Assembly: GCA_964619535.1 (NCBI GenBank)
Contig: CAZUEX010000002.1
Span: 124,001 to 188,000 of the forward strand
DNA from: Leptonema sp964619535
GTDB taxonomy: Bacteria > Spirochaetota > Leptospiria > Leptospirales > Leptonemataceae
DNA length: 64,000 nt
Direction: 5' to 3'
The stretch's first letter is position 1; each line of letters starts with the position of its first letter. Of the stretch, positions 17,852 to 27,165 are shown piece after piece. Under the pieces are notes generated by a model. It ran no database searches. It had not been told where the DNA came from and saw nothing but the letters and a program-made list of their open reading frames with translations. The position numbers and the translations under genes are program-made.

Positions 17852-20800
17852 ATGCAGGGGACCGGCGGATTTCATCCGCTATTGCGCGACTACTTCGCTC
17901 GAAGATTCGGCAGCCCTACGTCCATTCAATCGATGGTATGGCCGGTTGTGGCCTCGAAGCAGCATCTGCTGGCCCTTGCACCCACAGGATCTGGCAAAAC
18001 CCTGGCCGCCTTTTATTCATTTATCAACGATTTTGTAACCGGACGACTGCAGCCGGGCACAACGCGGCTGCTTTATGTTTCGCCTCTTAAGGCACTGAAT
18101 AACGACATCCGGCGAAACCTGCTTTTGCCCCTCGAAGAGCTGCAAGAGGAGTTCAGGGGCAGCGATTTCCATATGCCCGAGGTTCGCGTTCTGACACGGA
18201 GTGGAGATACGCCACAGTCCGAACGGAACCGGATGAAACGTCATCCGCCGGAAATCCTTATTACCACCCCGGAAAGCTTGAACCTTCTTCTGACATCTGG
18301 CGCCGCTGTGCAGATGTTTACCGGCCTTAAGGCTGTGATCGTTGATGAGATTCATGCCCTGGCCCCCAATCTTCGAGGGGCGCATCTGATGACGGCTGTG
18401 GAGCGTCTGGAAGAGATAAGCGGTCCTCTGCAGCGCATCGGTCTTTCTGCTACCGTTGCCAATCCGCAGAGGATTGCACGTTTTCTGGGAGGCTGGAAGG
18501 ACGGTATGCCGCGGCCTGTGCAGCTTCTGCACGAGAAGAGTCCGGCCCCGTACCAGCTTGATTTACGGTTGGTGTGGAAGGGCCTGGAATCCGATACCGA
18601 ATCGGTGTGGGATGCCGTGGCGGCCGAGGTTTATGCAAAGATACAGGCCGGCAGCAGGCTGCTGTGCTTTGCCGAGAGCCGTCGCGTTGTTGAACGCGTG
18701 GCTACGATGATCAACGATCTGCATCAGAAACAGGTCGGTGACGGTGCAGCCGTTGAACCGGTTGCCTTTGCCTATCATGGTTCGTTGTCGCGTGAGATTC
18801 GACTGGCCGTAGAAGAACGGTTCAAGGCCGGAAGGCTTCGTTGCGTGGTGGCAACGTCTGCCCTGGAGCTTGGTATCGATATTGGAAATCTGGATGAGGT
18901 CGTGATGTTACAGTGTCCGTCCTCTGTAGCCTCTGCCATGCAGCGCCTTGGCAGGGCCGGGCATCGACCGGGCGAGGTTTCGCGTGGCACACTCTATCCG
19001 CTGCACAATCGAGATCTGTTGAACGGTGTTGTTTTGCAAAAATTGATTGCAGAGCGAAGCCTTGAGCCCGTGCATCCTCCTTCCTGTCCGCTGGATCTGC
19101 TTGCACAGATCCTTGTTTCGATGGCCTGTGAGGCCGAAGCGCAGGGGCAGACGCTTTCTGCAGAGAAGGCATGGAACATTCTTCGTCGTTCGGATACATA
19201 CCAGTCTCTGAACCGAGACCAGTTTGACCTAACCCTGCAGATGCTTCTTGGTAGCTATCAGGGCCTGTCCTTTCCGGGCCTTCGCGCATCCCTGCAGGTG
19301 GCAGAGCAGGGAGATCCAGAGAGTTCTAAGGCCATGAAGGATGTGGCTTTGCTTCCCGTTCGTGGCAGTCGCTTGCGTCTCTATCAATCGGGCGGCACGA
19401 TTCCAGAGAGGGGGCTCTATCGAATCCGAATCCAGAACGGGGACCGTACCGTTCTCGGTGAGCTTGACGAAGAGTTTGTGTGGGAAAGACGTCTGGGCGA
19501 TCGCTTTGTTCTTGGCTCAAGGCTGTGGCAGATCCGGTCTATTGGCGATAGCGACGTGGAGGTTCTGCCTGCAACAGGCTGGGGCATGAACCCTTTCTGG
19601 AAGGCAGACAGCAGAGATCGCGAGAATGGCTTTGCCGATGCTATTGCCTGGCACTTGAGCGATTGGTCCGAACGGCTGAATGATCCATCCCTGACCGCAG
19701 AGCTGGAGAAAGAACTGGGTGCGGACGTAGCCGAGGCTCTTCTGGCCTATCTGAAGCGGCAGCGTGAAAGTGTCGGCCAGCTGCCGGGACGCCATCGGGT
19801 CGTTGTTGAAGTCCTGCCCGGTGAGGACGGTAGTTATCCAGTCTATCTTCATACCTTCTGGGGGGGCAGACGGAACCGCCCCTTCGCCATGGCCCTTTCT
19901 GCCTGTCTGGAGAAACGATACTCCGTTCCAATCCCCTACTACGTCGGTGATGATGGCCTGCTGCTGGTCCTGCCTGTAGTTCCTGAATCAGAGGAGATCT
20001 TTTCGCTGCCTCCGGAGCTACTGAATGTGTATCTGGAAACGGCCCTGCCTGAATCGGGGCTCTTTGGAGCCCGCTTCAGGGAATGTGCCTCTGTGGCATT
20101 GCTCTTACCGCGCAGGGGATTTGGCAGGCGTACTCCGTTGTGGTTGCTTCGGGCCTCTGCCGGTCGTCTGCTTGAAACGCTGTCCGGTCAGGGAGAGTTC
20201 CCGGTTACGGTGGAGGTCTATCGCTCGCTTTTGGTGGATTGCTTTGATCTACAGGGATTGAAAGATCGTCTGGAGCAGTGGCAGAACGGCCAGATCAGCG
20301 TTGTGTTACGTCATGTAGAGCAGCCCACGCCCTTTGCAGCCGGTCTGGATTTTCAGCGAATCAACGAGCTTACCTATGAACCGGACCGGCCAGGCGGGCC
20401 CGGTCACCGGACCGGTTACTTCGAGGCCCTATCGGGGCCTGGCTGGGTTCCATTGCCAGAAGAGGCCGTAGGCCGTTTCGAGGGCCGTTCCCTGCGTCTG
20501 GAAAAGGCCTATGCTCCGGAGTCAGACGAGGACCTGCAGGCCTGGCTTGCAGAACGCGGCTTTATTCCAGAAGAGGAATGGCTGCTTCTCTGCCAGGGGG
20601 GCCTGCAAGCCCCGGCAGACCGGTTCAGTTTTCCCGGTGCCACAGAGGCCTTTCTCTGTAGCCAGGGGGTTGCACAGGTATTCCAGGGGATGCTTGCCGG
20701 CAACCATCCGACGCCTGCCGATGTGCTGCTGCGCTTTCTTTACTGGTACGGCCCTGTTTCTATTGAGCGTATACAGGCCCTTTTCGGTGACATCGCTTCG

Positions 20801-22114
20801 CTTATGCTGGAGGGCTTGGACAGCACGCAGGTTGTGCAGGCGCCGTTGATCGAGGGAAGGGAAGAAAGCCATCTCTGTGTAAAAAGAAACCTGGAAGCGA
20901 TCTATCGTCTGCACAGGCGGCACCTGAGGCTTGCACCGCCGTTACGTCCGTTGCGTTTTCTTTCGCTTCTTCTGGCCTCGATGCAGAACATCTCTGCCTT
21001 TGCCGAAAGACAGGATGCAACGAAGGAAACGCTGCAGCAGTGTATGGAAAGGCTGTTTGGAGCGGCAGCGCCTGTGACCCTATGGGAGCAGCAGATTCTT
21101 CCGGCCCGCATACAGGATTACAGCACGACATCGCTTGATGCATTGTTCGGTGACTCTTTGTTGTGTTTTACAGGGGCAGGGAAAAGCAGGATATTCTTCT
21201 TTCTCGAAGACGAATCGAGCCTCTTTCTGCGCCAGGAGGATATCGAAGAAGAACAGCGTCTTCAGCTTGAAGAACTGTCTGCAGGCAGTGCATTCTTTCC
21301 CGTTTCCAGAGAAAGGCGAAAGCCTCTTCTGCAGGCTCTGGCAGATGGCAGTATTGCCAGCCGTTCCACGGATGTTCTGCGAAGCCTGAGTCGCAGGTCT
21401 TTTCAGAGTGAGCAGAAGGTGATCCGAAAACGTCGCTGGCAGCCGCAGATCGATTTCTGGTCTGTTCCAGAACGGTCCTCTGATGTCGATGCCCTTGCTC
21501 TGGAAGAGCAGAATCGCAGGCGTGTGCAGGTTTTGCTGGATCGCTATGGAATCTTGTTTCGCGAACTGTTGCAGAGGGAATTGCCAGCCCTGCGCTGGTC
21601 TGCGCTTTTTCGCACGCTCTGTCGCATGGAGCTTGCCGGTGAGGTGTATGCAGGATCCTTTTTCGAAGGACTGTCGGGCTTGCAGTTCCTTTCTGCAGAG
21701 GCCTGGCAATGGATGCAGGACGAGGCGGGTTCTGTTCTAATGCAGGATGTGTGGTGGATCAATGCCTGCGATCCAGCATCTCTGTGCGGTCTTGGGCTTT
21801 CCGTTGATGCGGACCGGCCTCTGCCTGCAAGGATCCCCGGCAATCGTTTGATATACAGACGGGAACGCCTGGCAGCCGTTGAGATGCGCGGGGGCAGGGG
21901 CCTTCTGTTTTACGATGCTCCAGAAAACGTAGCAGATCTGAAACCGGCCTTGCTGGCCCTGCTTTACGTGGACTTCAATGCACGCTCCCGATTGCTTGTT
22001 GAACAGATCAACGGTATGCCTGCCCTGCAAAGCCCTTACCGACCAGCTCTTGAGGAGATGGGGTTTCAAACCGATGGCAGGGCGCTTGTATGCCACAGAG
22101 ACCTGCATCGTTAG
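17852..22114 (+). CDS. lhr: Lhr-type large DEXH-box helicase
   Basis: 1420 residues, fitting the long bacterial Lhr proteins. Walker A APTGSGKT lies at residues 43-50, DEIH at 165-168, then ALELGIDIGNLDEV and QRLGRAGHR (motifs V and VI). The long C-terminal part would hold the winged-helix/bridge domains plus the extra C-terminal region found in long Lhr. Family members are ATP-dependent 3'-5' DNA/RNA:DNA helicases linked to DNA repair. The start is directly adjacent to the previous stop, implying translational coupling to a cNMP-binding MBL protein, an unexpected partner. Confidence 0.9.
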   Translation: MQGTGGFHPLLRDYFARRFGSPTSIQSMVWPVVASKQHLLALAPTGSGKTLAAFYSFINDFVTGRLQPGTTRLLYVSPLKALNNDIRRNLLLPLEELQEEFRGSDFHMPEVRVLTRSGDTPQSERNRMKRHPPEILITTPESLNLLLTSGAAVQMFTGLKAVIVDEIHALAPNLRGAHLMTAVERLEEISGPLQRIGLSATVANPQRIARFLGGWKDGMPRPVQLLHEKSPAPYQLDLRLVWKGLESDTESVWDAVAAEVYAKIQAGSRLLCFAESRRVVERVATMINDLHQKQVGDGAAVEPVAFAYHGSLSREIRLAVEERFKAGRLRCVVATSALELGIDIGNLDEVVMLQCPSSVASAMQRLGRAGHRPGEVSRGTLYPLHNRDLLNGVVLQKLIAERSLEPVHPPSCPLDLLAQILVSMACEAEAQGQTLSAEKAWNILRRSDTYQSLNRDQFDLTLQMLLGSYQGLSFPGLRASLQVAEQGDPESSKAMKDVALLPVRGSRLRLYQSGGTIPERGLYRIRIQNGDRTVLGELDEEFVWERRLGDRFVLGSRLWQIRSIGDSDVEVLPATGWGMNPFWKADSRDRENGFADAIAWHLSDWSERLNDPSLTAELEKELGADVAEALLAYLKRQRESVGQLPGRHRVVVEVLPGEDGSYPVYLHTFWGGRRNRPFAMALSACLEKRYSVPIPYYVGDDGLLLVLPVVPESEEIFSLPPELLNVYLETALPESGLFGARFRECASVALLLPRRGFGRRTPLWLLRASAGRLLETLSGQGEFPVTVEVYRSLLVDCFDLQGLKDRLEQWQNGQISVVLRHVEQPTPFAAGLDFQRINELTYEPDRPGGPGHRTGYFEALSGPGWVPLPEEAVGRFEGRSLRLEKAYAPESDEDLQAWLAERGFIPEEEWLLLCQGGLQAPADRFSFPGATEAFLCSQGVAQVFQGMLAGNHPTPADVLLRFLYWYGPVSIERIQALFGDIASLMLEGLDSTQVVQAPLIEGREESHLCVKRNLEAIYRLHRRHLRLAPPLRPLRFLSLLLASMQNISAFAERQDATKETLQQCMERLFGAAAPVTLWEQQILPARIQDYSTTSLDALFGDSLLCFTGAGKSRIFFFLEDESSLFLRQEDIEEEQRLQLEELSAGSAFFPVSRERRKPLLQALADGSIASRSTDVLRSLSRRSFQSEQKVIRKRRWQPQIDFWSVPERSSDVDALALEEQNRRRVQVLLDRYGILFRELLQRELPALRWSALFRTLCRMELAGEVYAGSFFEGLSGLQFLSAEAWQWMQDEAGSVLMQDVWWINACDPASLCGLGLSVDADRPLPARIPGNRLIYRRERLAAVEMRGGRGLLFYDAPENVADLKPALLALLYVDFNARSRLLVEQINGMPALQSPYRPALEEMGFQTDGRALVCHRDLHR

Positions 22115-22128
22115 CGTCTGAACGGGAT

Positions 22129-22632
22129 CTACCGTCCCGTGCGTCGGATGTATAACACCTTATGGACTCGAGCAACGACGTTTCCCTTTTCATCGACGAT
22201 GTCTTCGTCAAAGGTCCAGTCGGTTTTTTTCTTTTGTTCGACGGTTGCGATGATCTTCTGCAGCTCTTCATCGGGAAGGCGAAAGGTTGCGCGTACCGTT
22301 CCTGTGCCAGGTCTCAGGAATTCTATGCTGGCCGCCTTATCCCATACGATGTAGCCCGGGCCAAGATGATGCATGAGCATAAACATATACCAGGGGTCCG
22401 TCATAGAATAGAGGGATCCACCAAAGTGTGTGCCAACATAGTTGCGATTATAGAAGTGCATCTTCAAGGCTACGGTGATCTCTGTAAAATCGGGGTTGGC
22501 TGACTCCACCTTCACGCCTGCACCGGCATAGGGAGCGAACAGGTTGATGGCTCTGCGAAAGCCGAGCAGCTTCATCATGCGTTGCCAGAGTGGATTTACG
22601 TGGAATTCTGTAAGGGATGAACGTTTAGCCAT
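22129..22632 (-). CDS. DUF4442 hotdog-fold protein (thioesterase-like)
   Basis: 167 residues from ATG 22632, chosen for its ribosome site (AGAGGAAGCAA). The features NRNYVGTHFGGSLYSMTDPWYMFML and WDKAASIEFLRPG match the DUF4442 family, which has the hotdog fold of acyl-CoA thioesterases. The substrate is unknown. It is downstream of, and probably co-transcribed with, the MarR regulator (22-nt gap), suggesting control by a lipid or aromatic acid signal. Confidence 0.85.
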   Translation of the reverse strand: MAKRSSLTEFHVNPLWQRMMKLLGFRRAINLFAPYAGAGVKVESANPDFTEITVALKMHFYNRNYVGTHFGGSLYSMTDPWYMFMLMHHLGPGYIVWDKAASIEFLRPGTGTVRATFRLPDEELQKIIATVEQKKKTDWTFDEDIVDEKGNVVARVHKVLYIRRTGR

Positions 22633-22654
22633 TTGCTTCCTCTTTTGTTTTGCT

Positions 22655-23137
22655 TCAGGGAGTATCGCGTCCCGGTTTTTCGTATATGATATTGCGCTGT
22701 GTTTCTCCACCTACCGTTGTAAGAAAAATGCTGCGTAGCAATCGGCGAAGGGTTTCGCGTTCCTCACGGGACAGGGAACGCGAAAGATGTCTGTGCAGAT
22801 CGGGAAGAATGCGCAGCAGGGTGGGGCGAAACTTCTGTGCCCTGGCGGTCAGGCGAATCGGGCGAAGCCGGCGGTCGGTTGCTTCGCCTCGTTCGACGAG
22901 TTGTTCTTTTTCAAGTTTCTGTACAAGGGCCGTAAGCGTTGATTTATCGCGGTAGATGGCGCGGGCCATGGGCAGCATGGCACTTTCTCCTTTACGGAAG
23001 AGGTACAGCAGGATTTCAAGATGAGTGCGACCGATATTCAGCCCGATTCGGTCCAGCCGTTCTTTAACAAAGCGATCGGCCTCTTCCTGAAGACGGAAAA
23101 GAAAGTGAATAAAGACAGGGGGATCATTGCGCTGCAT
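22655..23137 (-). CDS. MarR-family transcriptional regulator
   Basis: 160 residues, the normal MarR length, with the winged helix at about 45-110 (ILLYLFRKGESA; DKSTLTALVQKLEKEQLVER; TDRRLRPIRLTARA). A perfect palindrome overlaps its own start codon, so autorepression is likely. It sits between an aminotransferase gene (upstream on the same strand) and the DUF4442 gene. The ligand is unknown; family members often sense phenolic or acyl compounds. Confidence 0.92.
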   Translation of the reverse strand: MQRNDPPVFIHFLFRLQEEADRFVKERLDRIGLNIGRTHLEILLYLFRKGESAMLPMARAIYRDKSTLTALVQKLEKEQLVERGEATDRRLRPIRLTARAQKFRPTLLRILPDLHRHLSRSLSREERETLRRLLRSIFLTTVGGETQRNIIYEKPGRDTP

Positions 23138-23154
23138 TGTTTGACATCAAACAA
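23137..23154. promoter_or_regulatory. Palindromic operator at the marR start
   Basis: TTGTTTGA-CA-TCAAACAA is a perfect 8+2+8 palindrome whose left end overlaps the first base of the marR start codon. The TTG...CAA half-site pattern and 18-bp size match typical MarR-dimer operators. Confidence 0.65.
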
Positions 23155-23196
23155 AATGGCCTTTACAGGCTGGCAAACCATTTTTGTTTCAGAATT

Positions 23197-24297
23197 TCAA
23201 CGCATCAGGTCTTTCAGTGCCTCGATTCCTCGTTTGAGCACCGATTCCTCGGCAGCGTAAGAGATGCGAATCCAGTCCGTTTCATCGGTGAAGATGCGCC
23301 CCGGCACGGCAAGCAGTGATTTCTCGCGGATGGCCCGTTCGCAGAAGCTGAGGTCATCGCCGGGAACACGGGCAAAGACGTAGAACGCACCTTCGGGCTC
23401 ATAGAATTCGGTCAGCCCCTGCAGGCCGGAACGGATCAGGTCCCGTTTCTTTCGATAATCATCGATGTAGGATGTCATGTCCGTTTTCAGGGCCTCGATG
23501 CCAGCCCATTGCACGGCAGAGGGAGCGCAGACCACGGTATACTGTTGCAGGGTGGTCAGGGCCTTGAGAATGGACTGTGGGCCTGTGGCTGCGGACAGAC
23601 GAAGGCCTGTCATGCTGTAGGATTTGGAGAATCCAAAAAGCGTCAGCGTGTCTGGATAGATGGAACCAGCACTGACAAATCGTCTGTCGTAATCAAACAA
23701 TCCGTAGATCTCGTCTGAAACCAGAAGGGCCCCCGTCTCTTCTGCCAGTTCCGCCAGTGCCTGGATCTGTTCTTTTCTCATAATGTAGCCAGTTGGATTG
23801 GAGGGGCTTGAGAAGATGATCAGTTTCAGCCGGTCTCTGGGTATTGTTTTGAGATCGTCGGCAGTAAATGACTGCGGAAGCAGCGTTTCTTCGGCCCTGA
23901 AGAAGGACACAAGGCCTCTGTAGATCAAAAAGGCAGGAGAAACAAGCAAAACCCGGTCTCCTGGATCGATCGTTGCCATGAAAAGCAGCTGTAGAAGACT
24001 TGAAACACCGGAACTGATCAAAACACGGTCGGCCTGCGTTTCGATGCCATTCTTCTGACGAAAGTAGTCAGCCATGGCTTCGCGAAGCTGTGGAATACCC
24101 TGTGTTGGCGTATAGGCTGTATGTCCGTCCGTCAGTGCCTTTGCTGCGGCCTGTACGATATTGTCGGGCGTTGCAAAGTGTGGCTGGCCGATGGACAGAT
24201 TGATCGGATCCTTGAGATCGCCAGCCAGGTCAAACATCTTCCGGATCAGGGAAGTATCGATGTAGTTCATGCGAGGCGAAAGGATGGCATCTTTCAT
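23197..24297 (-). CDS. Class I/II pyridoxal-phosphate aminotransferase
   Basis: 366 residues; ATG 24297 has CGGAGAAAACA upstream. Fold type I landmarks: Asn168 in SSPSNPTG, Asp195 and Tyr198 in VSDEIYGL, and the PLP lysine K225 in FGFSKSYSMTGLR with Arg233. The closest general type is the aspartate/aromatic aminotransferase subgroup; the amino donor cannot be told from sequence. The marR-DUF4442 pair follows after 59 nt, and the intervening palindrome suggests a separate promoter for them. Confidence 0.9.
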   Translation of the reverse strand: MKDAILSPRMNYIDTSLIRKMFDLAGDLKDPINLSIGQPHFATPDNIVQAAAKALTDGHTAYTPTQGIPQLREAMADYFRQKNGIETQADRVLISSGVSSLLQLLFMATIDPGDRVLLVSPAFLIYRGLVSFFRAEETLLPQSFTADDLKTIPRDRLKLIIFSSPSNPTGYIMRKEQIQALAELAEETGALLVSDEIYGLFDYDRRFVSAGSIYPDTLTLFGFSKSYSMTGLRLSAATGPQSILKALTTLQQYTVVCAPSAVQWAGIEALKTDMTSYIDDYRKKRDLIRSGLQGLTEFYEPEGAFYVFARVPGDDLSFCERAIREKSLLAVPGRIFTDETDWIRISYAAEESVLKRGIEALKDLMR

Positions 24298-24321
24298 TGT
24301 TTTCTCCGGAGCCTGATCTGG

Positions 24322-24594
24322 TTAACGGTAAAACTTGTTCATTTCGCTGATCAGAAAGTCGCCGATGATACGCTGGCGTTCATCAGGCTGCTGATCCAGT
24401 ACCTGCTCACGAAATCGAAGCAGAAGAAAGTTAATGGTCTGGTCTTTTGGCTTTTTGTTCTGATTGGCGTGACAGGCCTTGATATACATCTGCATGGTCG
24501 GAACATCAGCTTGCAGGATGCGCGACCGCGTATGGACTTCGAGGAAGCTCTTCAGTTTTTCAAGCAGTTCCTCGACAGAAGGGGCCTGAAGCAT
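24322..24594 (-). CDS. Small protein of unknown function
   Basis: 90 residues, helical and charged, with no Cys motif, signal peptide or membrane span. It begins MLQAPSVEELLEKLKSFL and ends at a position 24 nt before the aminotransferase start, which fits an operon rlmN-(this)-aminotransferase. The family is not recognised. There is no strong ribosome site, so the gene call rests on the closely packed position and protein-like composition. Confidence 0.6.
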   Translation of the reverse strand: MLQAPSVEELLEKLKSFLEVHTRSRILQADVPTMQMYIKACHANQNKKPKDQTINFLLLRFREQVLDQQPDERQRIIGDFLISEMNKFYR

Positions 24595-24642
24595 ATGTCA
24601 GGAATAGATGCTGGCAGGGCCCGGTAAAGCAAATTTAGGGAT

Positions 24643-25707
24643 TTATACAACGCCTTGCCCGGCCTGTTTCATGCGCTGAAATGATAGCATGCCACATGCT
24701 CCATCGATTTCGCGACCGGGGGATCCGCGATTGAAGGCCAGAATACCGGCCTGTCGTAAAGCCAGCTGAAACTCCTCAACCTCTGCCTCTGTGGGACGGC
24801 GCCAGCCCTGCAGGTTGGTATTGAGCGGAATGAGGTTAATCTTGCAGTTCACACGACGCGCAATCTGGATCAGACGTTTCAGATTCGCTGCATCCATGTT
24901 CTGTTCGGGGATCATAACGTACTCGAACATGACAGGACGTCTCAGCTCCCGGTTCAATCTTCGCGCGGCGTCGATCAGTTCATTCAATGGATACTTTGCA
25001 TCAATATCCATGATGTCCTTTCGTTGCTCTGGATCAGGATGGTTCAAGGAGATCGCGAGGTTGAAAGGCTGTTTTTCATCGATGAATCTGTGGATGGCCG
25101 GAACAACACCGGCCGTGGAAAGCGTAATATGCCGGGCGCCAAGAGCCAGTCCATGCGGATGATTGAGCAGATGGGCTGCCCTGAGGGCATTGTCGTAGTT
25201 GTGAAAGGGCTCCCCCATGCCCATAAAGACGATGTTCGTCAGAACCTCATCAGGACGCGAAAGCATCATGTTGTATACCTGGTCGACAATCATCCATGCT
25301 TCCAGATTGCCTGCGAAGGGAAGTGTGCCGGTGGCACAGAAGGCACAGTTCAGGGTGCAGCCTGATTGGCTTGAAATACATGCTGTTCGTCGATTCTTTC
25401 GGACGATCCACACACTTTCAAAACTGCGAAAACGAGAGTGCTTTTCACCGTCCGGAGCATAATCGAAGATGAACTTCTCTGTGCCTTCCGGTGCATGGGA
25501 GCGTTCGAGCATGCGGAGCGTTTTAAAGGCCGGCGCCAGGCTTTCGCGCAATGCTTTGGGGAATTCCGTGAATTCTTCGATGGAGGTGGCCCTGTGCCTG
25601 TATATCCGCATGAAGGCCTGCTTACCTCTGTAGGCAGGCTCGCCCATCTGACGAAACTCCTCAGCAAGTTCTTCCGGGAACTTTCCTTTCAGATTCTCAA
25701 TGACCAT
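24643..25707 (-). CDS. rlmN: 23S rRNA/tRNA adenine-C2 methyltransferase RlmN
   Basis: 354 residues. Radical SAM motif C117-x3-C121-x2-C124 (SGCTLNCAFCATG), the SAM-contacting GMGEPFHNYDN, and the C-terminal catalytic Cys in EIDGACG. RlmN methylates A2503 of 23S rRNA and A37 of some tRNAs. It starts 6 nt after the purM stop, so the genes are co-transcribed. A Cfr assignment is less likely given the housekeeping context. Confidence 0.93.
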   Translation of the reverse strand: MVIENLKGKFPEELAEEFRQMGEPAYRGKQAFMRIYRHRATSIEEFTEFPKALRESLAPAFKTLRMLERSHAPEGTEKFIFDYAPDGEKHSRFRSFESVWIVRKNRRTACISSQSGCTLNCAFCATGTLPFAGNLEAWMIVDQVYNMMLSRPDEVLTNIVFMGMGEPFHNYDNALRAAHLLNHPHGLALGARHITLSTAGVVPAIHRFIDEKQPFNLAISLNHPDPEQRKDIMDIDAKYPLNELIDAARRLNRELRRPVMFEYVMIPEQNMDAANLKRLIQIARRVNCKINLIPLNTNLQGWRRPTEAEVEEFQLALRQAGILAFNRGSPGREIDGACGMLSFQRMKQAGQGVV

Positions 25708-25713
25708 AGCATT

Positions 25714-26829
25714 TCAAAGAAAATGCACGGAGGCTTCGTTGCTCTGTTTTTTTCGAATGCGTCCGATAATAGCAGGAGAACGCAAAAACGATTCAGAGGG
25801 ATTACAGGTGCCACGCATCTGTTCGAAGGTCTGTTCCATCTCTGTGATCACCCGCTGGCGATAGGTTTTCAGGGCCGTATCGAGCATCGAAAGGGTTTTC
25901 TGCGCATCTTCTTCGCGTACCATCATCAAATAACCATAACCACAGTTGAAGACGGATAGCATTTCATCGTAGCGCAGATTTCCGCGATGCTGTAAAGATG
26001 CAAAGGGCTCGGGCAGGGACCAGGGAGTAAACTCGGCGAACAGGGTATCCGGCAATATGCGCGGCACGTTCTCGTAAAAGCCGCCACCGGTGACGTGCAC
26101 CATACCCGTTGGTAATCCTGCCTCAATGACGTCGCGCACGACCTCTTCGTAAATGATTGTAGGAGCGAGGAGGATCTGGTCTCGCAAAAAGGCACGGTCT
26201 TCTTCCGCTGCCGGAAGCATTCCATGATCCAGAAAGATGCGGCGTACAAGGGAAACGCCATTGGAATGAATGCCCGAAGAAGGGATGCCAATAATGACGT
26301 CCCCTTCGGCGACCCGGTTTGCCTGCATCAGGCGGTCTTTTTCGATCACACCAACAACAAATCCGGCAATGTCATAATCCTCATCGGCCATCACACCCGG
26401 ATGCTCTGCCGTTTCGCCACCCACCAGAGAGCAGTGTGCCAGCCTGCAGCCGGCTGCAATGGACTCGACGACGGTTTGCATCTGTTCGGGTCTCAGTCTG
26501 CCTACGGCAATGTAGTCCAGCAGGAAAAGCGGCCGGGCACCGCTGACGAGCAGATCGTTGGCACACATGGCCACAAGATCAAGACCGATCGTTTCGTGCC
26601 GGTTGAACAGGCGGGCCAGCGTAAGCTTTGTACCCACACCGTCGGTGGATGATACAAGAACGGGCTCTGCATAGTCCTTTATAAAGCCAATGTTATAGAG
26701 GGCGCTGAAGCCTCCCAGCCCTCCCATGACGTTCGGGGACTGGGTCGATCGGACGGCAGGCTTGATAAGATCGACAAATCGCTGACCGGCCACTGTGTCT
26801 ACTCCGGCCTGTCGGTATGCTTCGGACAT
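25714..26829 (-). CDS. purM: Phosphoribosylformylglycinamidine cyclo-ligase (AIR synthetase)
   Basis: 371 residues. MGGLGGFSALYNI near the N-terminus, STDGVGTKLTLA, LDLVAMCANDLL and LVGGETAEHPG are characteristic PurM segments. It performs the fifth step of purine biosynthesis, ATP-dependent ring closure of FGAM to AIR, in the cytoplasm. It is followed closely by rlmN. The C-terminal end (after about 345) is slightly longer and more polar than in typical PurM. Confidence 0.95.
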   Translation of the reverse strand: MSEAYRQAGVDTVAGQRFVDLIKPAVRSTQSPNVMGGLGGFSALYNIGFIKDYAEPVLVSSTDGVGTKLTLARLFNRHETIGLDLVAMCANDLLVSGARPLFLLDYIAVGRLRPEQMQTVVESIAAGCRLAHCSLVGGETAEHPGVMADEDYDIAGFVVGVIEKDRLMQANRVAEGDVIIGIPSSGIHSNGVSLVRRIFLDHGMLPAAEEDRAFLRDQILLAPTIIYEEVVRDVIEAGLPTGMVHVTGGGFYENVPRILPDTLFAEFTPWSLPEPFASLQHRGNLRYDEMLSVFNCGYGYLMMVREEDAQKTLSMLDTALKTYRQRVITEMEQTFEQMRGTCNPSESFLRSPAIIGRIRKKQSNEASVHFL

Positions 26830-26875
26830 AGTTCAGCTTTTCAAGGGGGCTGCAGACGTCGACCGAATTCATCGG

Positions 26876-27070
26876 CTACTTTTTCCTGCCTCGAAGGCTT
26901 AGTGGCTCAAAGCCGGCCATCTCCCGTTGCAGGGCTTCGGCCAGAAGGCCCTCTTCCAGGCGGAGCGTCCGTTTGCGACAGCCTTTGCATGTGTGGATGT
27001 GCGCCCGGATCTTCCGGTCGACGTTACGTCCGAGTGCGTAGTTCATCAGGTCTTTTTGTTCAGGGCACAT
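26876..27070 (-). CDS. Small anti-sigma-type zinc finger protein
   Basis: 64 residues. Cys2, then H24-x3-C28-x2-C31 (HIHTCKGC), matches the ZAS-like zinc site of anti-sigma factors. No sigma factor gene is adjacent and there is no membrane segment; it precedes purM by 46 nt. It could be a stand-alone zinc-binding regulator or a remnant of a larger anti-sigma protein. The length and divergent position relative to the enoyl-CoA hydratase gene support a real gene. Confidence 0.6.
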   Translation of the reverse strand: MCPEQKDLMNYALGRNVDRKIRAHIHTCKGCRKRTLRLEEGLLAEALQREMAGFEPLSLRGRKK

Positions 27071-27165
27071 CGGCTTCTCCGGTTTTCGGGTTTATCTTTA
27101 TCGTCGGTGGATTTGGGCACCTGCCTTAAATTTAACACACAGAGGGCTTGCAGCAAGCATGATAT

